Part shown: positions 58,529 through 64,000 of the stretch, piece after piece
How positions within the stretch are numbered: the first letter of the stretch is position 1
Layout of the letters: each line of letters opens with the position of its first letter
NCBI GenBank assembly: GCA_002105175.1
Contig: MCGE01000002.1
Span: 2,356,001-2,420,000, forward strand
DNA: 64,000 nt
DNA from: Absidia repens
Lineage: Eukaryota; Mucoromycota; Mucoromycetes; Mucorales; Cunninghamellaceae
Direction of reading: 5' to 3'
The notes under the pieces: model-generated
The model's input: only the letters and a program-made list of their open reading frames with translations
The model's database searches: none
Told to the model about the DNA's origin: nothing
Translations under genes and position numbers: made by a program

Positions 58529-59416
58529 CTATTTGAGCCACTGCTTAAGAGTAGAGATAGTCACGTTGTGCAATTCAGCCAAGCTGTTCTTGTATCCAGC
58601 ACCAACGCTATAGTCCTATTGTATTCAACGCCAAAAAAAAAAAAAAAAAAAAGTAAGTAAATATATACATACTTTGACTATGTATCGGGAGAAGGGAGTT
58701 CATTTCCACTTACGTAGCAGTGCACACCATGAGGAATAACAAAGGACAATTCGTATGTGGAGTTCTCACGCTTGGGGGCATCATCACTAGCCACACTAAG
58801 AGGACGCCAGGGGTCTAAACAGCAGCAACAACAACAGCAACATAGTATCAGTATATACCCTTTCTAATCCTATGAGTATATATTCTTACTTACCCCATTC
58901 ACCGTTGATCCAGATCGTGCGGTTCAAATGAAGATCCCAGCCCTTGTAGTAATCGTTGATTGTTTGAATAGCAGGAGGGGTCGTACGGTTGAACATTTGT
59001 TTGCATAGGTCGTCATAGTACCCAGTGGTGACCAAGTTTGAGGTCACACGGCGGTTATACCAAGAAGTAGAAGTGGGTGGGCTGACTTGCCAGTAACCAA
59101 ATTCTGAGCATACTTGCCACATCCACGAGTTCAAATAAGGATCTTGAGCATCGGCTTGAGCAGCTCCGGTGCCTTCACCATTGGTGTCGGTACCAACATC
59201 TTGATCCTTTTGTTCCGCCAAAGCACCCTTGACCCATTTTTGATACACTTGGAGTTGCTTCTTAGGATCCTTGACATTGGTGAACAATGAGCAGACTTCA
59301 TCAAAGGGGAATTGCTTGATGGAGGCTTGTTGCCAAAGGCCAAGAGCGACACCCATAACCTCTGTTAGCAATTAGATGTAAAAAATAAAATAAGCATGAG
59401 CATTCCATGAAAAGAC

Positions 59417-59459
<43 letters not shown>

Positions 59460-60617
59460 GGGGCGAGGGAACTTTACCATCCGCAAAATCGACATCAGGG
59501 GTTCTGGGATCCACACCGAAGGCATTTTTGAATTGAGATTTGTCAGAGTCCGAAGGATGACCAGCAAAGAATTGATCAATTCTTTCAACAATATTATGAA
59601 GAGCATTGACACAACGAGGAGGACCGTATTGAATAATAGGATTAAAGTATTGGTAAAAGTTATATTGAGCTTGGACGGGACCAGAGGAGGAAACGGCAGC
59701 ATAAACCAAATCGGGGTATAACAATCGCATCCACGCACTAAGCGAGCCGGAGTAACTACCGCCTCGAACAATCCATTTATTTTTAGGTGCTGAAATATCT
59801 CCCTTGATGCCCTTCAATTGTTTCTGTTGCATGAATCTTGCCATATCAGCAAGAGATTGGTTGGCACTAAGGAATTCCCATTGTGGTTTTTCACTCTATT
59901 AAAAAAAATAAGTCAGCGGAAATAAAATTATATGCAGCCTTTTTTTTTTTTTTTTTTTGTATATATATATACCAAAGGAGGGTGAGATTCACCATAGTAA
60001 CGGTGTTCGAGGATGATGACAAGACCATTCATTTCTTTTGCCATCAAAGCGAAAACAGAGCGAGAAAGAAGTCCATCAGCGGGGTAAGCGTTACTTTCAC
60101 CAGCATTGTTGACTAGTGGACAATGAAATGATTAGCTAAATTGCATAATTATTTTATTCATTACTTCTGACTTCTGACTTACAAATAATAGGTCCACCAG
60201 CCTTGTAATGACTATCGTCAACCCAATAACGTTGACGGAATGTTTCCTTGTTGGAAGGATCGTGGTGATCAAGCGGTTGTTCAATGTAGTAAGTGGTGTA
60301 ATTGGACTCTGTTTTGCTGTGTTGAACACCTTTTTCACTTTCGAACAAACGGTTTATGTTCATCCCACTAGTAATGATAAAAAAAGAAGATGAAATTAGA
60401 ATATGAAACGACTGTTTAGATATGACAGGTGGTAACTGAACTTTTTTTTTTTTTTTGGTGATTAAGATTTGTGTTGAATTTTTTTGATTCTCCGAGGCCT
60501 TTTTTTTTTTTTTTTTGTATAGTGGGATACTTACCCATAGTTCAAGGGGCCAGTACGAGCTTCTGACCAGTTGACTGCACAGCAGATCAGAAGTAACAAT
60601 GATGGTAGAAAAATCAT
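58529..60617 (-). CDS. Serine carboxypeptidase of family S28 (PRCP / thymus-specific protease-like)
   Basis: Seven exons (60535-60617, 60183-60367, 59973-60112, 59478-59895, 58894-59361, 58714-58814, 58529-58615) give 493 residues. A signal peptide (about 1-20, MIFLPSLLLLICCAVN) is followed by YYIEQPLDHHDPSN and FRQRYWVDD, the S28 N-terminal signature, then GGPIIFNNAGESN and LVIILEHRYYGES. The nucleophile is Ser183 in RGGSYSGSL, where most relatives have GGSYGG. The Asp in DPWRPLS (about 432) and the His in IPHGVHCYD (about 463) complete the triad. N-glycosylation sites (NYTT, NRTT, NRTI, NSTY) fit a secreted or vacuolar enzyme that removes residues next to proline. The exon from 59478 borders a 44-base poly-A/T run in the intron. 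Confidence 0.93.
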
Positions 60618-62100
60618 GATCTACTGTAAATGTTTTGAAGAAGAAGAAGAAGAAGAAAAAAGGAAAAGGCTGAGGCAGGGACAAACGGTATTTATAGTTA
60701 TTACTAACGGTGTTGTAAATGACACTCGGCTTATTGGGTGCAAAGCAGGCTTCACCTCAAAAGGCAGGTTTTTCTTTTTACGACATATTTTATCTAGCGT
60801 AATTGGTCGATGATACCTGGATGCACAGAGTTAATTATAAAAATATGATATGCACTTGGGTTTGTGTTTAAAGAATCTAGATTATATTCTGTAGTAAAAA
60901 GTAATTCACCAAAATTTTTTTATTTTCGAGTAAATATTTATTCCAGTAATCGTTTATATGAATTCATTCAAAATATCCTGTATCACTCTGTCAAGCCTCA
61001 CGAAAAAAAGAAAAAAAAAAACACTTCCCCAGCCTCGTAAGCTTAAAGAAGAGGTAAACAAAGAACATAAACGTGCTGCTCTTTGAGGCGTTAGGGACAC
61101 GAAACTACCAACAATGGTATCGCTTGACCAGCGGTGTTTTAAAAAAAGAAGCACAAGGTCCAGCGCATAGAGTTTTTAAGATACTGTGCCTTATTTTTCA
61201 TTTTATTCCCTAGTTATACAAAATAGATTACTGGCAGTAGCAAGAAAAAAGAAAAGGTGATTTTTAACATAAGCAGATATTATTATATCTTATTTTGTCA
61301 CTCGATTACATGAAACTGATTTTAAAAATATCACCAAACAACATCACTACTTGCTACCAATTAATTGTTCATTATTTTCTATATCAGCTGTCATATAAAG
61401 TAAAATAATAAAAAAAAAACCGCTCGTTTGATCAACATTCTGGCTTGGATAATTATTATGAAAGCATTGCATTAATGAACGGGAAGTTGTACAAATCCTT
61501 TTCGTTTCAAGAAAGCAAAAAAGTACCATATCCGTTTAATCAATCTGATCGGGGATTTTTTTTTTCGAGTTAACCCGATTTTCCTTTGACGGATCTCTCT
61601 CTCGTTCACTCCTTGAGATTTTTCTGTCCAAATCAAGTCTGCTTCCTTCAATTAAAACGCTCTTTTTTCTGCCCGTAATTTTTTTTTGAAAACTTGCACA
61701 TAAAGAATCTGTGCCAATTGCAAGGGTGACCAGCTGAATACAAAAATAGTGCAAGCTGTGCTATCAATCATAGAAGAGTATGTTTAAAAAATCGACGTGA
61801 ACTTGGTAAAATGATTTCGATAGCAGGTATACAATATGTACCATAGGGAGAAGAGGATGAATGTTGATGGGTGGGAACAGTGGTGGTTTCTAATGGTAAG
61901 AAGAGAGGCAGGGGAGGGTGAAGGGCATAAAGAAAAAAGTTGACTGGGGAGAATATTCAAATGAAGGCCAGGCAGAATCTATTTTTCAAATTCCGTTCAC
62001 GAGGCCGTTCGATTTTTTTTTGTTTTTCCTCTCTCGTTGTTTTCTTTTATCTTTTTTTCTTCTTCTTACATTTGCTTGTACCTTTTCAACAATTCATTAC
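60618..62100. other. Divergent intergenic region, no gene seen
   Basis: A (GAA)n stretch at about 60637-60657 in the leader of the peptidase gene, A/T-rich DNA with poly-A runs, and T/C-rich promoter DNA before 62101. Open frames here are compositional. Confidence 0.4.
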
Positions 62101-63784
62101 ATGCAATATCCTATCTCTGCATTAAGGCGAAATATACTAAGCACAAGCCGTCATCGATCTTATTGCTGCAGCCTACGACACGAACAGCGTTTTACACATC
62201 TCGGATGGTCTGGAAGAACTTCCACCCGTCCGTCCGTGGGTCGCCATTACTCACAGTCCTCTGATCAACAACCACGCACTGGATTTTTTGTACCCTTTCT
62301 ATCACCCACAGAAGACAAACAAGACATGGAGGAACGACAAAAGTATCCAAAGAAGACCGCTTATGACGTTGCCAACCTGACACAGCCACCCACACGAACA
62401 AATATGCTTGTACGTGACTTTATTGACGACTCTCTTTACAACCCCAATTATGGCTACTTCTCCAAGCAGGCTGTCATCTTTTCTCCGGAAACCGACTTTG
62501 ACTTTAATGAAATGCGTGACCACTTGGAATTCATGAATATCTTGGCTCGTATGTATCGCGATATTGAAGGGGATGCTGACGAGGTTGATGAAATCGCTCG
62601 ACAAGTGTGGCATACTCCCACTGAATTATTCAAGGTAAAAAGTTACATATTCGCTATTTTTCCTTTACTTACAACAATCTCATCTCACTCCGTTTTTTTT
62701 TTAAACGATGTTAGCCTTGGTATGGATATGCGGTTGCCAAGTATATGGTGTCTGAATACAAACTGAACCTGTACCCTCACAAGGATCTGATCATCTATGA
62801 AATGGGTGCTGGTAACGGTACACTGATGATGAACATTTTGGATTATATTCAGCAATACGAACCCTCGGTTTACAAACGCACGCAATACAACATTATAGAA
62901 ATCTCAGGCAAACTGGCAGAACGACAATCCGAGCGACAGGACGTACGGGAACTCAAGGATCAACACCAGTGTGTCAAAATCATCAATAAAAGTATCTTTG
63001 ATTGGGATATTCATGTACCTGATCAATGCTTCTTTTTGGGCATGGAAGTAATTGTAAGTTTACTATGATGGGGATATACAAAGGGAGGGGCGTATGACAA
63101 TCATATATTCATCCCGTTTCAACTGTTACATCTCTATAGGACAACTTTGCCCATGATTTGATTCGGTACGATATTGATACACTCAAACCATATCAAGGGT
63201 CAGTCAGCATAGACAGCAAAGGGGATTATACAGAACTCTATGAACCCGTTGGGAATGATGCACTGATCAACCGATATCTTGCCACAAGGAAACAGACACG
63301 CTATCGAAGCCCAGTGCTGGCCAACTCGTTCTGGTACAAGTTATTGACGTCTCTTCCTTTAGCTCCGAATTTGACAGCACCCGAGTTCATACCCACCAAA
63401 CTCTTTTTATTTATGGAAACCCTCAAGGAATACTTCCCTCAACATCGATTAATCTTGTCCGACTTCTCCTCATTACCTGACTCTGTTCCTGGTGTGGATG
63501 CCCCCGTGGTGCAAACGCGATACAAGGGAACCATGGTGCCTTGCTCAACTTATATGGTCCAACCTGGCTGGTTTGATATCTTCTTCCCCACCAACTGGGA
63601 GTTGCTACGTGATATGTATCTTTTGGTATGTCGCGGATCCAGGGCGGGTAATGATCGAAATGTGAAGGTGCTGACTCATAGGGACTTTTGTGAACGGAAC
63701 GGTGACATTGAAAGAACAACAACTCGCAGCGGTGAAAATCCAATGTTGATGTATTATGAAAACATGAAGATGCTGATTACCTAG
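62101..63784 (+). CDS. MidA/NDUFAF7-family SAM-dependent methyltransferase, probably mitochondrial
   Basis: Three exons (62101-62634, 62715-63053, 63140-63784) give 505 residues. The first about 60 residues are rich in Arg and Ser without acids (ISALRRNILSTSRHRS), a probable mitochondrial import signal. The family core begins with LVRDFIDDSLYNPNYGYFSK, followed by a long insert, then HTPTELFKPWYGYAVAKYM. The SAM-binding glycine motif is IYEMGAGNGTLMMN (about 206-218), and YNIIEIS and FFLGMEVIDNFAHDLI follow. In animals NDUFAF7 methylates an arginine of complex I subunit NDUFS2. The fungal relatives with this insert form their own group, so the substrate here is inferred. The upstream reading to 61918 is T-rich leader. 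Poly-A signal CAATAAAACTG is at about 63830. Confidence 0.88.
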
Positions 63785-64000
63785 ATTTAGATTTAGCTTT
63801 AGCTTTAGCTTTAGACTATATTTGTTGTACAATAAAACTGACTCTTTTTTTTTTTTTTTTTTTTTTTCTCGCCCATATGATTGTGATTGTGATTTTTATT
63901 ATATATGTCTTTGATATGAATGTGTGTGGGGTAATTTTTATTGTGACAAGGAGGAATGGTGATAAAAAAAGTAACGAAGAACGGGCCAACCTATCCCGTG
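63785..64000. other. 3' UTR with TTTAGC repeats and window end
   Basis: Short (TTTAGC)n stretch at about 63785-63813, poly-A signal at about 63830 and a poly-T run at 63844-63867. No gene is seen up to 64000. Confidence 0.5.

Noticed and set aside
63785..63813. TTTAGC repeats as a telomere-like array
   Set aside because: Only about four units, inside the 3' UTR of a gene and not a known telomere repeat.

Overview
The window looks like nuclear DNA of an early-diverging filamentous fungus, most likely Mucoromycota (Mucorales-like). This is inferred from A/T-rich intergenic DNA full of poly-T runs, many short GT..AG introns (usually about 55-110 nt), genes whose 3' ends carry a CAATAAA-type signal, and the gene set: a fungal NADH-GOGAT, a GID8 homologue, a SAGA Hfi1 subunit, a Zn2Cys6 regulator, and homologues of animal-type proteins (PPP1R37, SPTSSA, LDAF1/promethin). 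About 21 protein genes can be supported, almost all spliced, plus one tRNA-Leu(CAG). No prokaryotic, phage or CRISPR features were seen.

Layout. 1-12 kb: COG4 (minus, cut by the left edge), an unassigned spliced candidate, a type I membrane protein ending in a PPPY motif, an SH3/Ras-association polarity protein, the small activating subunit of serine palmitoyltransferase, and ribosomal protein uL23 (RPL25). 12-15 kb: a PPP1R37-like leucine-rich PP1 regulator, preceded by a doubtful ORF that would need a 22-nt intron. 15-19.6 kb: a gene-poor stretch. 19.6-33 kb: a dense block of glutamate synthase (GLT1), V-ATPase subunit e, GID8, a polynucleotide-kinase-like P-loop protein, Hfi1/Ada1 and an unusually short tropomyosin. 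35-47 kb: a small acidic protein, RNA polymerase III subunit RPC34, a GH31 glycosidase, a class II DYRK (Pom1-like) kinase, a promethin-like protein and a tiny Zn2Cys6 protein. 47-64 kb: tRNA-Leu, alanine aminotransferase, a flavin monooxygenase, an S28 serine carboxypeptidase and a MidA/NDUFAF7-like methyltransferase, separated by long non-coding stretches.

The genes are housekeeping or regulatory and do not form one pathway cluster. GLT1 and alanine aminotransferase share glutamate metabolism, and the SH3/RA protein, DYRK kinase, PP1 regulator and tropomyosin all plausibly serve cell polarity and cytoskeleton.

The least explained signal is a dispersed, apparently non-coding family present in at least five copies (about 16.2-16.7, 34.1-35.0, 47.3-48.2, 49.15-49.6 and 57.3-57.8 kb). 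Two copies begin with the same promoter-like block (TCCCGCCCACGTG), and the members share an internal core and AATAAA-type endings, so they look like a multicopy transcript or a non-autonomous element. Related AAATCCCGCC blocks lie upstream of several ordinary genes. A six-unit array of imperfect palindromes lies upstream of the aminotransferase gene.
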